64,000 nt of DNA from contig CP058998.1 in the NCBI GenBank assembly GCA_013426015.1, positions 124,001 to 188,000 on the forward strand, in the 5' to 3' direction. Below are positions 32,698 through 41,576 of this stretch, piece after piece. Source of the stretch: Candidatus Fermentimicrarchaeum limneticum (lineage in GTDB: Archaea > Micrarchaeota > Micrarchaeia > Burarchaeales > Fermentimicrarchaeaceae). A program made the translations under genes and the position numbers. The notes beneath the pieces are model-generated. The model was not told the DNA's origin. It was given only the letters and a program-made list of their open reading frames with translations, and made no database searches. Position 1 is the stretch's first letter. Every line of letters starts with the position of its first letter.

Positions 32698-33402
32698 ATG
32701 AAAACGTATCTCTCCATAATCGTGCCGGTGTACAACGACGCTCGAATGCTTGCAAACTCAATCCCTTTGATAGCGAAGTCTGCTTCTAATGTAACTCCTT
32801 CCTACGAGATAATCATCGCTGAGGATGGAAGCACGGATGAAACTTATAAAATTGCAAAGAAGCTTGCTGAATCCAACCCTGTGATAAGAGTACTGCACAG
32901 CAAACGAAGGCTGGGAAGGGGCGGAGCTCTCAGGAGAGCATTGAGAGAAGCCAGAGGCAGCATTGCGGTTTACATGGATGTCGATTTGTCATCCGATCTT
33001 GAATACCTCAAGCCGCTTGTAAGAAGGATTGAGGATGGAGCGTCAATAGCGACGGGCTCACGGCTTATGAAAGATTCGAAGACAAGCAGGCCTGCAAAGA
33101 GGGATGTTACCAGCAGGGGCTTCAACACCTTGGTGAGGATACTCCTAGGCTCGAAGCTGATGGACCATCAATGCGGCTTCAAAGCATTCAAAAGAGGAGA
33201 TGTCCTGCCTCTGCTCAAGAGAGTTGAGGACGACTACTGGTTCTGGGATACCGAGATACTCGTGAGGGCGCAGAGAGCAGGTATGAGAGTGGATGAAATG
33301 CCGATACGCTGGTCGCATGGAAGATTCACAAAGGTGAGCTTCACGAAGGATATCCTCTACATGATGGGCAAGATACTCTGGCTGAGGAAGGAGCTTGGGT
33401 AA
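32698..33402 (+). CDS. GT2-family dolichyl-phosphate sugar transferase-like protein
   Basis: A 234-residue GT-A enzyme of the DPM1/ALG5 type. LSIIVPVYNDARML, IIIAEDGSTDETYK, VYMDVDLSSDLEYL (metal-binding DxD) and a DHQCGFKAFKR loop are visible. There is no C-terminal membrane span. It probably charges a polyprenyl phosphate with hexose for protein glycosylation or glycolipids. The gene starts at the edge of the tnpB element, so its promoter region may have been replaced. Confidence 0.85.
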   Translation: MKTYLSIIVPVYNDARMLANSIPLIAKSASNVTPSYEIIIAEDGSTDETYKIAKKLAESNPVIRVLHSKRRLGRGGALRRALREARGSIAVYMDVDLSSDLEYLKPLVRRIEDGASIATGSRLMKDSKTSRPAKRDVTSRGFNTLVRILLGSKLMDHQCGFKAFKRGDVLPLLKRVEDDYWFWDTEILVRAQRAGMRVDEMPIRWSHGRFTKVSFTKDILYMMGKILWLRKELG

Positions 33403-33442
33403 CCTCACTCAACTTTTTATTAACTCTGCTCCAAAAAAAATC

Positions 33443-34486
33443 ATGGCCTTTTCAATAAATTTCAAATTAATCGGCATAGAGATAGAGCTGCACTGGAGTT
33501 TTCTGCTTTTGCTGTTACTCATATTCCTATCCGCTGGAATTGACGCGGTGCTATCAATATCAATCCTTTTCACTTTTGTCGTTCTTCATGAACTTTCTCA
33601 CTCCTATGTTGCCATGAGAAATGGTGTCGAGGTTAGGAAGATAACATTATTCCCAATAGGGGGAATGGCGATGATAGATGATGTATCCATCCCGCCAGAG
33701 GTTGAGTTCAGGATGGCCATAGCCGGGCCGCTTTTCAATTTTGTCGTAGTTGCAGCCGCTTTGCTTGTAAGCCTTTTCATAAATGTGGAGCCTGTTAAGT
33801 CCCTCCTCTCCCTAGTCATAGAAGCAAACCTCGTGCTGGGGCTTTTCAACCTCCTTCCGGCAATACCTCTTGATGGGGGGAGAGTCTGGCGTAGCTTGAG
33901 AGAAAGAAAGGTGGGCCACCTGCGAGCAACGATTGATGCCGTAAAACTTAGCAGATTCATTATTGCAATGCTACTGCTTGCGTCTGCGATAATAGCATTT
34001 GTGTACGACGCTTTCGGTTTTCTGATATGGAACTCGATAATAGCGGCAGTGATATACATAGGCTCCGGATCGGAGCTGAACGTTGCTGTGATAAAGTCAT
34101 CCGCCAAGGGCTTATCCGTAAGGGATGCTGCCAACTTCTCAGTTGTGCTGCTGGAACCGCACCTGACCCTGAAGGACGCATTCTCCGTAATGCAACTGAA
34201 CAAACTAACGGCTCTTGTTGTGTCCAGCAACCCACTCCGGATACTCAACTACAGGCAGCTATCAACAATTGAGAAAGGAAGATGGGGTAAAATCCGGGTT
34301 GTTGACGTCGCCCAGCCATCCCCGGCATGCGCAATTGATGAGCCTCTGCTGGATGCGTGGAAGAAGATGAGGTCTGCGGAGTTATCACTGCTGCCCGTTG
34401 TATCTAATGGAGCGATTGTCGGAACAATAGAAGAGATGGATATAGAGAAGCTAATTGTACTAAACAGACTTCTGCGGTGGGAATAA
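33443..34486 (+). CDS. Site-2 protease family (M50) with CBS-like C-terminus
   Basis: About 347 residues. Membrane spans include HWSFLLLLLLIFLSAG; the zinc site is FVVLHELSHSYVA (HExxH) and the third ligand lies in LLPAIPLDGGRVW. The C-terminal ~130 residues resemble a CBS pair (FSVVLLEPHLTLKDAFSVM and GTIEEMDIEKL). These proteases cut within membranes. I prefer the ATG at 33443: TTTTTATTA is centred 25 bases upstream and there is no ribosome-binding site, fitting a leaderless mRNA. A TTG at 33395 overlaps the previous gene. Confidence 0.88.
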   Translation: MAFSINFKLIGIEIELHWSFLLLLLLIFLSAGIDAVLSISILFTFVVLHELSHSYVAMRNGVEVRKITLFPIGGMAMIDDVSIPPEVEFRMAIAGPLFNFVVVAAALLVSLFINVEPVKSLLSLVIEANLVLGLFNLLPAIPLDGGRVWRSLRERKVGHLRATIDAVKLSRFIIAMLLLASAIIAFVYDAFGFLIWNSIIAAVIYIGSGSELNVAVIKSSAKGLSVRDAANFSVVLLEPHLTLKDAFSVMQLNKLTALVVSSNPLRILNYRQLSTIEKGRWGKIRVVDVAQPSPACAIDEPLLDAWKKMRSAELSLLPVVSNGAIVGTIEEMDIEKLIVLNRLLRWE

Positions 34487-34684
34487 TCAGCCCTTTATTC
34501 TCAATGCATACTTGCCGGGCAGCTTCGCCTCTATCTTCTTGGCAAGCTCCGACTTCTCAGCATCAAAAACTATAAGGTAGCTGCTCCACTTGTCCGTGAG
34601 CTCTGTCCCTCCGCAGTTGGGGCATTTGCTGCCCTCGCTCACAACGAACCTGCATTTCTTGCATGCTTTCTCGACCATACTCAT
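34487..34684 (-). CDS. spt4: Transcription elongation factor Spt4
   Basis: A 65-residue zinc-ribbon protein (CKKCRFVV and CPNCGG) with the DKWSSYLIVFDAEKSELAKKI segment of archaeal Spt4/RpoE''. It binds Spt5 and increases RNA polymerase processivity. The ATG overlaps the rpoE stop (ATGA), and a second ATG at 34678 is an alternative start. Order rpoE-spt4 is the usual archaeal one. Confidence 0.93.
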   Translation of the reverse strand: MSMVEKACKKCRFVVSEGSKCPNCGGTELTDKWSSYLIVFDAEKSELAKKIEAKLPGKYALRIKG

Positions 34685-35238
34685 CCCTTCTTTTTAGGTG
34701 CCGGCTCCTCCCTTATCCAGTCCAGCTTCCCCAGCCCCTCCGGCCTCATCGTCAAGCCAATCTTTGTTTCTGGTATGCTGTTCTTCATGCTGACCGTGGA
34801 AATCTTCGCCAGCACGTCGTCACCCTTCCTGATAACCTTCTTGCTCTCCCTGCCTATGAAGGCGGGTATCTTCTTGTCGTATGAAAGGAAGTCGTTCGTT
34901 ATCTGCGAGAGGTGCACCAGGCCGTCAATCGGGCCCATCCTTACGAATGCACCGAATTCGACTATCTCTGTTACCTCGCCTTCAAAAACCTCATTCAGCT
35001 CCGGCTTGTATGCAAGGATGTCAAAAGTCACATCGTGGTAAGAAGCACCATCGCCAGGTATGACCCTGCCCCTGCTTATCTCCCTTGGGTTCCAGACGCA
35101 GAGAACTATCCCAAAATCCTTGTCCACCTTCCTCTCGTATCTCTCCCTGACTATCTGGCGTATAGCCTCCTCTAGCTTTGCCGAGAAGTACTTCGGTTCT
35201 ACTCTAACCGTGTTCCTGACAGTTGTTATGTTGTACAT
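34681..35238 (-). CDS. rpoE: DNA-directed RNA polymerase subunit E (Rpb7-like)
   Basis: A 185-residue stalk subunit of archaeal RNA polymerase. N-terminal RNP-like domain (TTVRNTVRVEPKYF) and C-terminal S1/OB domain (GEVTEIVEFGAFVRMGPIDG). It forms the stalk with subunit F, helps open promoters and binds emerging RNA. It is followed by spt4 with a four-base overlap and preceded by a PIN-domain gene. Confidence 0.95.
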   Translation of the reverse strand: MYNITTVRNTVRVEPKYFSAKLEEAIRQIVRERYERKVDKDFGIVLCVWNPREISRGRVIPGDGASYHDVTFDILAYKPELNEVFEGEVTEIVEFGAFVRMGPIDGLVHLSQITNDFLSYDKKIPAFIGRESKKVIRKGDDVLAKISTVSMKNSIPETKIGLTMRPEGLGKLDWIREEPAPKKKG

Positions 35239-35270
35239 CCTATCACCATTTGTTGCGAAAAGTTAATATA

Positions 35271-35645
35271 TTATGCGAGTTGCAAGCGTGATTTCCCTCT
35301 CAATACTACAACTCTCACTCCCTCCTTTTTAAGTTTCTCCACCAGCTCCTTATCGACGGTGCAGGCAACCGCGCCCTTCTTAGCGCAGTATTCCAATATC
35401 CATTCATCCACCTCACCTGCGTTGCTTTTCACTTCCACCTCACGCATTTTCAGCATCTTGAGCGCGTACCTCGCAGCTGCTGAGTCGTCTCCTTTCTCCA
35501 AGCTCAGCCTCTGCAGCTCCCTGATAACTCCCTCGCAGGTAACTGCTTTGTAACCTCCAAGCAGTTCTCTTAGCTCTCCGAATATGTCAACATGGAATTG
35601 ATGAGCAAGCATCAGGAAGTTTGTGTCAAGAACCGCTTCAAGCAT
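35271..35645 (-). CDS. PIN-domain protein (FCF1/VapC9-like)
   Basis: A 124-residue PIN ribonuclease domain. Acidic residues in AVLDTNFLML, in the CEGVIRELQ segment and in AVACTVDKELVEKLK would form the metal site. In archaea this small protein sits next to rpoE and translation genes and is related to Fcf1/Utp24 rRNA nucleases rather than to toxin VapCs. No antitoxin gene adjoins it, which favours an rRNA-processing role. Confidence 0.85.
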   Translation of the reverse strand: MLEAVLDTNFLMLAHQFHVDIFGELRELLGGYKAVTCEGVIRELQRLSLEKGDDSAAARYALKMLKMREVEVKSNAGEVDEWILEYCAKKGAVACTVDKELVEKLKKEGVRVVVLRGKSRLQLA

Positions 35646-35683
35646 TCAATAATTTTGTAGTATAACAATTTTAAATCCACCGC

Positions 35684-36775
35684 CTATCTAGTCACTTCGC
35701 CCTCTTTGAATACATCCAGCAGCTCCTCATGCTTCTTGAAATACTCCCTGCTCGGCTTCAGGATGTTGGAAAGCTCTCTAGCAACCGCATTCTTCAAATC
35801 CGTCGGATGCAGCTCTCCCTTCTGATACGCTGCCTTCAGCTCCTCGAATTTCAGGTAATCTGCATCCCCCCCGTATTTCTTGTCGCGCTCTATGTGCAGC
35901 GGCTTGTCTCTCATAATGACGTACTCGCAAAGCTCCAGCACGGGGTTTTCCTCCGCCTGCTTCTCAGGGCAGTATGCCTTGCTTATCTTGTTTTTTATCT
36001 CATCTTCTGAGTCGTGTATGTAAACGGAGCTCGAAGGAATGCTCTTGCTCATCTTTGAGGATACCTCAACGTCAAGTTTCTCGTTGTTCTCAAAACCCAT
36101 CTTCTGCGGTCCCTGCAGCCCCATAAGCAGGTGGGTGTGCAATGCAACCGGCTTGGGCCACTTCATTTTCTCGGCAACCTCCCTTGCTAGCACATGCACC
36201 TTCCTCTGGTCCATCCCTCCGTGCATTATGTTCACTTTCAGGTGGAATATGTCCGCAGCCTGCATTGCTGGGTAGAGCACGGCGGTTGATTCCGTCACCT
36301 CGCCCTCCTTCCTGCCCATTATCGTAACGCACCTCAGAATTCTGTCTATGCTGGCGTTCTTCATCACCTCAATTACCTTCACCCAGTACCACTGGTCGTA
36401 ATGCTCGCTTGCCAGCTCATACCTCACCTTTGACTCATCCAATCCTAGCGAGACGAAGCCAGCTTTGAAGTATCCCCTCGCAACCTCCCTTATCATCCCC
36501 AAATCCCCGCCAAGCTTCTTGTTTATCCACGAGTGGTAATCGGCAAGCCATATTATTGGCCTTACACCGGCCTTTACCAAATCGTCAATCTTCATTGCCG
36601 TGATAAGACCCGAGCCGATGTGCAACATGCCGCTTATCTCAAATCCGATATAATGCTCCGGGTGCTCGTTCTCTTCAAAAAGCTTCTGCAGCTCGCTCTC
36701 TGTGAGCACCTCCTCCGTGGGCTTTCTTTTCACAAGAAACATCTTGTCCTCTATGTTCAAAGCATCACCTTCCAA
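35684..36775 (-). CDS. tyrS: Tyrosyl-tRNA synthetase
   Basis: A 363-residue class I synthetase of the archaeal/eukaryotic type. The HIGH motif reads HIGSG (ISGMLHIGSGL), KMSKS is intact (VSSKMSKSIPSSS), and the tyrosine pocket residues are around WLADYHSW and AMQAADIFHL. It lacks the bacterial S4 C-terminal domain. The first 15 residues overlap the NadE 3' end by 11 bases. Confidence 0.94.
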   Translation of the reverse strand: MEGDALNIEDKMFLVKRKPTEEVLTESELQKLFEENEHPEHYIGFEISGMLHIGSGLITAMKIDDLVKAGVRPIIWLADYHSWINKKLGGDLGMIREVARGYFKAGFVSLGLDESKVRYELASEHYDQWYWVKVIEVMKNASIDRILRCVTIMGRKEGEVTESTAVLYPAMQAADIFHLKVNIMHGGMDQRKVHVLAREVAEKMKWPKPVALHTHLLMGLQGPQKMGFENNEKLDVEVSSKMSKSIPSSSVYIHDSEDEIKNKISKAYCPEKQAEENPVLELCEYVIMRDKPLHIERDKKYGGDADYLKFEELKAAYQKGELHPTDLKNAVARELSNILKPSREYFKKHEELLDVFKEGEVTR

Positions 36776-37520
36776 CTTCTGGCATTTCGCATTTGAATCT
36801 CATCAATTTTATCCTTTCTCTAATCCCACTTATAGCCTTTTCCTTCAGTCCCATCTCCTCTGCCAGCCTTGCGTCGCTTTTCCTCCCGATTCCAGCCAGA
36901 ATCTTATCGAGCTTCTTATAATCTATCCCCAGCTCCTCCTCTGCTGTCTGACCTCTCCACAGACCTGGGGAGGGTTTCTTGTCAATTATCCATCTGGGAA
37001 TGCCAAGCTGCTGTGCCAGCCTTTTCACTTCCGTTTTATACAATCCCCCAATTGGAAGAAAATCGACTCCGCCATCGCCGTAGCGCGTGAAATAACCCAT
37101 CATGATTTCGCTCCTGTTGCCCGTGCCGGCCACGAGCAGTTTTCTCCTGTTCGCGAAATAGTACAGGATACACATCCTTATCCTAGCCTTAAGATTGCCG
37201 TTAGGAATGAGAGCTCTTTCGCTGAAAGGAGGAAGGATTTTCCTAAACTCATCGTAAACGGGGCTGAAATCTACTCTGTTGCATCTTATCCCGAGAGACT
37301 TCGCTAGTTTTTTTGCGTCATCAATATTCCTCCTGCTTGCAGTCTCGCTCTCGGGCAATATAAGAGCGGTAACCTTACTCCTCCCAAGGGCTCTGGTGCA
37401 TACGGCAGCGACAACTGCAGAATCCACTCCTCCGCTCAGCCCGACAACTACGCCCCGCGCACCAGCTTCTCTGACTTTTCTTCTTATGAAACTTTCTATC
37501 CTCTCAATTCGCATATACAT
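36765..37520 (-). CDS. nadE: NAD+ synthase, ammonia-dependent
   Basis: A 251-residue N-type ATP pyrophosphatase: VVGLSGGVDSAVVAAV is the PP-loop, GTGNRSEIMMGYFTRYGDGGVD the deamido-NAD site. It makes NAD+ from deamido-NAD+, ATP and ammonia; there is no glutaminase domain. A second in-frame ATG lies two codons after the first. It is followed by tyrS with an 11-base overlap. Confidence 0.93.
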   Translation of the reverse strand: MYMRIERIESFIRRKVREAGARGVVVGLSGGVDSAVVAAVCTRALGRSKVTALILPESETASRRNIDDAKKLAKSLGIRCNRVDFSPVYDEFRKILPPFSERALIPNGNLKARIRMCILYYFANRRKLLVAGTGNRSEIMMGYFTRYGDGGVDFLPIGGLYKTEVKRLAQQLGIPRWIIDKKPSPGLWRGQTAEEELGIDYKKLDKILAGIGRKSDARLAEEMGLKEKAISGIRERIKLMRFKCEMPEVGR

Positions 37521-37572
37521 TTTTTCTCAGGACATCCTTTTTATTGTTTATCACAACCGCCAACCAAAAGCA

Positions 37573-37581
37573 ATATAAAAA
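37573..37581 (+). promoter_or_regulatory. TATA box for the eL41 gene
   Basis: ATATAAAAA is centred about 24 bases before the ATG at 37600, so transcription is predicted to begin at or next to that start codon. Confidence 0.55.
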
Positions 37582-37599
37582 CGCGTTGGCTAACTATCC

Positions 37600-37734
37600 A
37601 TGCAAAGATGGGGTGAGATTTTGGGTTCTATCCCAAGGAAATGGAAAAAAGCAGGAAGAATGCGCTGGAAATGGCTTAAGAAAAGAAGGAAGAAGATGAA
37701 AAGGAAGCTCAAGAGAAGGGTTGGAGAGCTTTAG
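37600..37734 (+). CDS. rpl41e: Ribosomal protein eL41 with possible N-terminal extension
   Basis: A very small basic protein. From the internal ATG at 37660 it reads MRWKWLKKRRKKMKRKLKRR plus VGEL, which matches the 24-25-residue Arg/Lys-rich helix of eL41, a bridge between ribosomal subunits. The frame is open from an upstream ATG at 37600, and the TATA box points to that ATG as the 5' end of the mRNA, giving a 44-residue form beginning MQRWGEILGSIPRKW. Which start is used cannot be decided here. Its last four bases overlap the stop of the opposing bud32 gene. Confidence 0.78.
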   Translation: MQRWGEILGSIPRKWKKAGRMRWKWLKKRRKKMKRKLKRRVGEL

Positions 37735-38342
37735 GCACCTGCCCAGCTCCTCACAACATACCTGCCCCTTTTCTCTATTTCTGCAAGCTGCGACATTACC
37801 CTAGGATATCCCTTGTAGCTTCTGTAGCCCGAGAGGAACAGTTTGTATGCTGCGTTGTTGCCAAGGGATTTCTTCATGAGCAGCACATCCACCGCCTTCT
37901 CTTCTGCATCCTTGGAAAAGCCTCCGAGGCCGAAATCTATGAAGAAAACTTTCCCCTCACTAACCATCACGTTTGCGGTAGTGAAATCCCCATGGACAAT
38001 ATCCGCTTCGTGCAGCCTAGCCAGTCCCATCCCGACTTCTCTCAGCATCTTTCTTAGCTGCGCTCTGCTGCTCTTTCTCACCAAATCTCTTAGCATGACT
38101 CCGTCTATGAAACCAAGCTTCAGCTCAAAATCCCCTATCTCGTAGACAGTTGGGCAAGCAACGCATGCTTCTTTTGCCGAGTGAAGCAGCGATGCCTCGC
38201 CCCTTGTCCGGCTCCTCCTCAGCGGCAGATCTATTTCCTGTATCCTGTACTTTTTCTTTATCCTAATCTTTTCGGCCACTGCCCTGTCGTGAAGTCTATC
38301 CCTATAAAGTTCCGCCTCTGCACCTCTAGCAAGAAATTTCAT
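37731..38342 (-). CDS. bud32: KEOPS kinase/ATPase Bud32
   Basis: A 203-residue PRPK-type small kinase. FLARGAEAELYRD is the nucleotide loop, the catalytic segment is DIVHGDFTTANVMV (HGDxxxxN) and metal-binding FFIDFGLGG follows. Bud32 regulates Kae1 in KEOPS during tRNA t6A synthesis. In many euryarchaea it is fused to Kae1; here they are separate genes 3.2 kb apart. I chose the ATG at 38342; the frame extends upstream to a TTG at 38375. Confidence 0.9.
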   Translation of the reverse strand: MKFLARGAEAELYRDRLHDRAVAEKIRIKKKYRIQEIDLPLRRSRTRGEASLLHSAKEACVACPTVYEIGDFELKLGFIDGVMLRDLVRKSSRAQLRKMLREVGMGLARLHEADIVHGDFTTANVMVSEGKVFFIDFGLGGFSKDAEEKAVDVLLMKKSLGNNAAYKLFLSGYRSYKGYPRVMSQLAEIEKRGRYVVRSWAGA

Positions 38343-38378
38343 CGTTGCGCCTACCTGATGGTAATAAGATTCCAACTG

Positions 38379-38699
38379 CTACCTTATCTCTTTCATGGCG
38401 GCATAGAATATGAGCATTATCACATATGCTATGAACGCCCAGAAGGCTATGTTCACTATGCCACCAATCCAGACTATCGTCCCTCTCTGCCATCCTTCGT
38501 AAGTATTATAGCTGAACCAAGCATAGGGATAGCCATTGACTATGCTCTCACCAAGGCAATTGCTTACGCATGGGGTGCTGTTGTAATACAATCCCGATAT
38601 TAAAGTGACAACAAGACCTATAAGGATGGCGTAGAAAACACCATCGCTCACCTTTGGTTCCGCAATCTTCTTGGTTACGGGTGCTTTCTTCCTCGGCAT
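38379..38699 (-). CDS. Small two-span membrane protein
   Basis: A 106-residue protein with a basic N-terminus (MPRKKAPVTKKIAEP) and two hydrophobic spans (FYAILIGLVVTLISGLYY; VNIAFWAFIAYVIMLIFY) separated by a Cys/Tyr-rich external loop (STPCVSNCLGESIVNG). Function unknown. It precedes bud32 on the same strand and is divergent from the vWA surface gene. Confidence 0.6.
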   Translation of the reverse strand: MPRKKAPVTKKIAEPKVSDGVFYAILIGLVVTLISGLYYNSTPCVSNCLGESIVNGYPYAWFSYNTYEGWQRGTIVWIGGIVNIAFWAFIAYVIMLIFYAAMKEIR

Positions 38700-38780
38700 A
38701 TGGCATCACCAATATGGTTATTCCAAGCTCATTAATAAAGATAACTATTCCCGTAAGGACTTCTGCAATTGACAATAAGG

Positions 38781-38788
38781 GTTATATA
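38781..38788 (+). promoter_or_regulatory. TATA box for vWA surface gene
   Basis: TTATATATG in the divergent gap is about 26 bases before the ATG at 38812, favouring that ATG (leaderless) over the ATG at 38788, which is inside the box. Confidence 0.45.
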
Positions 38789-38811
38789 TGCGGCTAAGCA
38801 ATAAGAGTTTC

Positions 38812-40221
38812 ATGAGGCTCAGAAAAGCCCAGATATCCGGTTTGGATTTGATACTTGCGATGATGCTTTTTTTCATGGTGCTGATACTCTTTGCAATTTT
38901 GTGGGAGCTGGTTCACTACAACATACGCACTACTGCAGATGCAGACCTCATAGCAATAGAGGTTGCAAACAAGCTCCTGGGCAGTCCGGGTTATCCGTAT
39001 GACTGGAATGCGTCCAACGTCGAACTCATAGGTCTGTCCTCAGAAAGAGGAGTGATGGACCAAGTCAAGTTTGAAAATCTGCTTGAGCTGCTCACCCTTG
39101 ATTACGATAAGGTCAGGGAGCTTCTTGGGTTAGGGCCGTACCAGTTATACATCAACATGACATATGTGGATGGCAGTCTGGTTATAATCGATGGCCAGCC
39201 CGCTGAGGGCGGCATACCGCCAGACAACGCCACCACAGTCAGCAGTGTAAGAAGAACCGCAATATACGGCGAGATAACTGTGCATAATAACTCAATAACG
39301 TTTGTTTTTGACTCCTCTGGAAGCATGCAATGGTTCTCCACATCGATGGGGCACACCAATGGTGTTCTAACGGATGCATGGGTAAACGTATACAATGTGA
39401 CATTCCCTGCCTCGCCCACGGATAAGTTCGATTTCGTTCTTGAATTCAACGACACCGCCGGCTCATACGGAAGGGTTAATGTCACAAGTCCCTCTGGGAT
39501 AAAGTATGGGTGCTCCGATAGCAATCCGAGTTGCACCAACTGCGGCACTGAATGCACAGCCACTCACTACAGCGGTGCGGATTACATTAACTTTACCAGC
39601 GCCAGATGGCAAGAAGGAGTTTGGAAAGTTTATGCAAGAAAGAGAAGCCATCCAAACCCACTCTCGTTTGATTTGATGGCCCAAACCCCTGCGATTAGGG
39701 TAGATGCAGCGAAGAGTGCAACAAAGAACTTCGTTGACGTCATCTCAAACGAGTCAGAGGGCATTGACGAAATGTCGCTTTACAGGTTCAACGGCTGCAA
39801 CAGTTGGAGGATAAGAGATTTCACAACCAACTACCCATCCATAAAAACGGCGGTAGACAGCATAACTGCATCGGGTTCCACCCCCATCGCTCAAAGTATA
39901 ATCAACGCTGCGGACTACACCAACACAAGCGCAACGAGGAAACACACAATGATAGTCCTTGTCTCTGATGGAAGCGAGACTTGCGGTGGGGATGTAGTTG
40001 CTGCAGCAACATACGCCGCAAATAGAGTGGGGAGGATATGCACAGTTGGATTCGCGCAAGGATCTACAGGCGAGGCGCAGCTTAAGGAGGCAGCCAGTAT
40101 CGGCAGATGTCAATATTATTCAGCAAGGAACGAGGCGGAACTTGAGATTGCGCTGAGGCAGATATACTTCGGGCAGCTTGAGAAGCAGAAGGTCCTCCTC
40201 AACATCGTGGTGTGGAGATGA
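38812..40221 (+). CDS. Surface protein: pilin-like N-terminus plus von Willebrand A domain
   Basis: About 469 residues. The N-terminus (MRLRKAQISGLDLILAMMLF) is a short basic leader and a hydrophobic helix like class III (pilin-type) signals. A vWA domain follows at about 165-450, with the MIDAS motif FVFDSSGSMQ, interrupted by a Cys-containing insertion (NPSCTNCGTECT), and a later VLVSDGSETCGG. It is probably an exposed, metal-dependent adhesion or pilus-tip component. An ATG at 38788 would add eight residues. It starts a three-gene operon of pilin-like proteins. Confidence 0.75.
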   Translation: MRLRKAQISGLDLILAMMLFFMVLILFAILWELVHYNIRTTADADLIAIEVANKLLGSPGYPYDWNASNVELIGLSSERGVMDQVKFENLLELLTLDYDKVRELLGLGPYQLYINMTYVDGSLVIIDGQPAEGGIPPDNATTVSSVRRTAIYGEITVHNNSITFVFDSSGSMQWFSTSMGHTNGVLTDAWVNVYNVTFPASPTDKFDFVLEFNDTAGSYGRVNVTSPSGIKYGCSDSNPSCTNCGTECTATHYSGADYINFTSARWQEGVWKVYARKRSHPNPLSFDLMAQTPAIRVDAAKSATKNFVDVISNESEGIDEMSLYRFNGCNSWRIRDFTTNYPSIKTAVDSITASGSTPIAQSIINAADYTNTSATRKHTMIVLVSDGSETCGGDVVAAATYAANRVGRICTVGFAQGSTGEAQLKEAASIGRCQYYSARNEAELEIALRQIYFGQLEKQKVLLNIVVWR

Positions 40222-40649
40222 GAAGGGGAATTGTCTTCATGCTTGATGCACTTGTTGCAGTAGTCCTTGCAGTAATGGCCCTTGCAGTCGTAGCACAGCT
40301 CCTCAGCCTCAGGACGGGGGAGTGGTACAAGGAAATCGCGCTGTACAACTATGCCCAGGATTTTATGACTTCCAGAGACAAGGATGGAACGCTAAAGGGG
40401 ACATTCGACCAGACTGATGCTGATGCCCAAATAACTCTCAATAACCTAATGGCAATCCAGATTCCCCCGAATATGGTCGCCCGCATAAATGTCACGGTAT
40501 GCAGATACCAGAGCGGTTTTGTGTGCGATAGAAACTTCACTGCAGGGCAGAGCAGCAGCTCGCGAACAAAGAGCGTGGTGAGGAGGATATTTACCGACAC
40601 GAATAACAGCAAATACGGGGTTGCGGTAATGGAGGTCTGGTACAAGTGA
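40218..40649 (+). CDS. Pilin-like protein
   Basis: A 143-residue protein with a short leader and one N-terminal hydrophobic helix (GIVFMLDALVAVVLAVMAL), followed by an extracellular-looking domain with N-glycosylation sequons and a Cys pair (VCRYQSGFVC). The start ATG overlaps the vWA stop (ATGA). It is probably a minor pilin partnering the vWA protein. Confidence 0.65.
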   Translation: MRRGIVFMLDALVAVVLAVMALAVVAQLLSLRTGEWYKEIALYNYAQDFMTSRDKDGTLKGTFDQTDADAQITLNNLMAIQIPPNMVARINVTVCRYQSGFVCDRNFTAGQSSSSRTKSVVRRIFTDTNNSKYGVAVMEVWYK

Positions 40650-41560
40650 AAAGAGGCTTCATGCTCACTGCAGTTGCCACGATCCTGTTCATGGTACTGA
40701 TAGAAACAACTCTCGACTACTCCAAGAGTTCCTCATCCTATTCAAAGAGGGTTTCGGATATGCTCGTTTCTGAGAAGCTGGGTTATACCTTTGACGACAT
40801 AACAGAAGACATAACGAACATAACTGGCCTCAGCATAACCCAGCAGCAGGCCGACTTGATATTCAGGGATTCCTTCCCCGGCGCAGGCATAACGGATAGG
40901 CTGGCCCATTACGAGGATTTCATGAGGGCGCGTTATCTCACTCCTGACATGGAGGTGACATTCCTGAACCCCGCGGACCAGCCGATAAGTCTGAACAGCC
41001 TCTCAAGCCAGATAACCGTGCAGCCGTTCAACATGACTTACAAGTACACGGATTTTGCGAAGACGGATCTTTTCGTACAGATTCCATACGACAAATCGAA
41101 TGCAATTCAGTTTGTGTGGTACAATATGACAATAACTAATGGAAATTTCTCGAAAGACGTTTCCCAGATAGACTGGAGTCCAAAACCTTGGCCTACCTGC
41201 GAATGCACTCCGGGTACTCCGGGTTGCATACGCTTCTACCTAAGAGTAAATGACAGTGCTGGGAATGAATATATATCACCTTATGACACCTTTAGTGTAG
41301 ATTGTAGACACTCTGATTTGAAAATCGATTTCGTCAACCAAACATGCTGGATTGCGATGTGGGTTGGTGAAAGCGTTGGGGAGCAGTATATACTAAACCT
41401 CAAGACACAGAACTGCCAGATCGAAAGCGAAATAGGGTTCACCTTCAACACCACAAACTTCTGGCTGGACTTCCCAACCAAGCTTAAGGTAAGGGATGTA
41501 AACTACAACACCTCGAGGAAGGATAGCATAAGTCTGGTTATCACAAGACTGCTGAAATGA
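40646..41560 (+). CDS. Pilin-like secreted protein with Cys-rich segment
   Basis: A 304-residue protein with an N-terminal hydrophobic helix (MLTAVATILFMVLIETT), several Asn-linked glycosylation sequons and cysteines clustered in CECTPGTPGC plus three more. Starts at GTG overlapping the previous stop. Third gene of the vWA operon. The C-terminal region looks beta-rich. No named family recognised. Confidence 0.6.
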   Translation: MKRGFMLTAVATILFMVLIETTLDYSKSSSSYSKRVSDMLVSEKLGYTFDDITEDITNITGLSITQQQADLIFRDSFPGAGITDRLAHYEDFMRARYLTPDMEVTFLNPADQPISLNSLSSQITVQPFNMTYKYTDFAKTDLFVQIPYDKSNAIQFVWYNMTITNGNFSKDVSQIDWSPKPWPTCECTPGTPGCIRFYLRVNDSAGNEYISPYDTFSVDCRHSDLKIDFVNQTCWIAMWVGESVGEQYILNLKTQNCQIESEIGFTFNTTNFWLDFPTKLKVRDVNYNTSRKDSISLVITRLLK

Positions 41561-41576
41561 TAGAAAATGATGTCTT

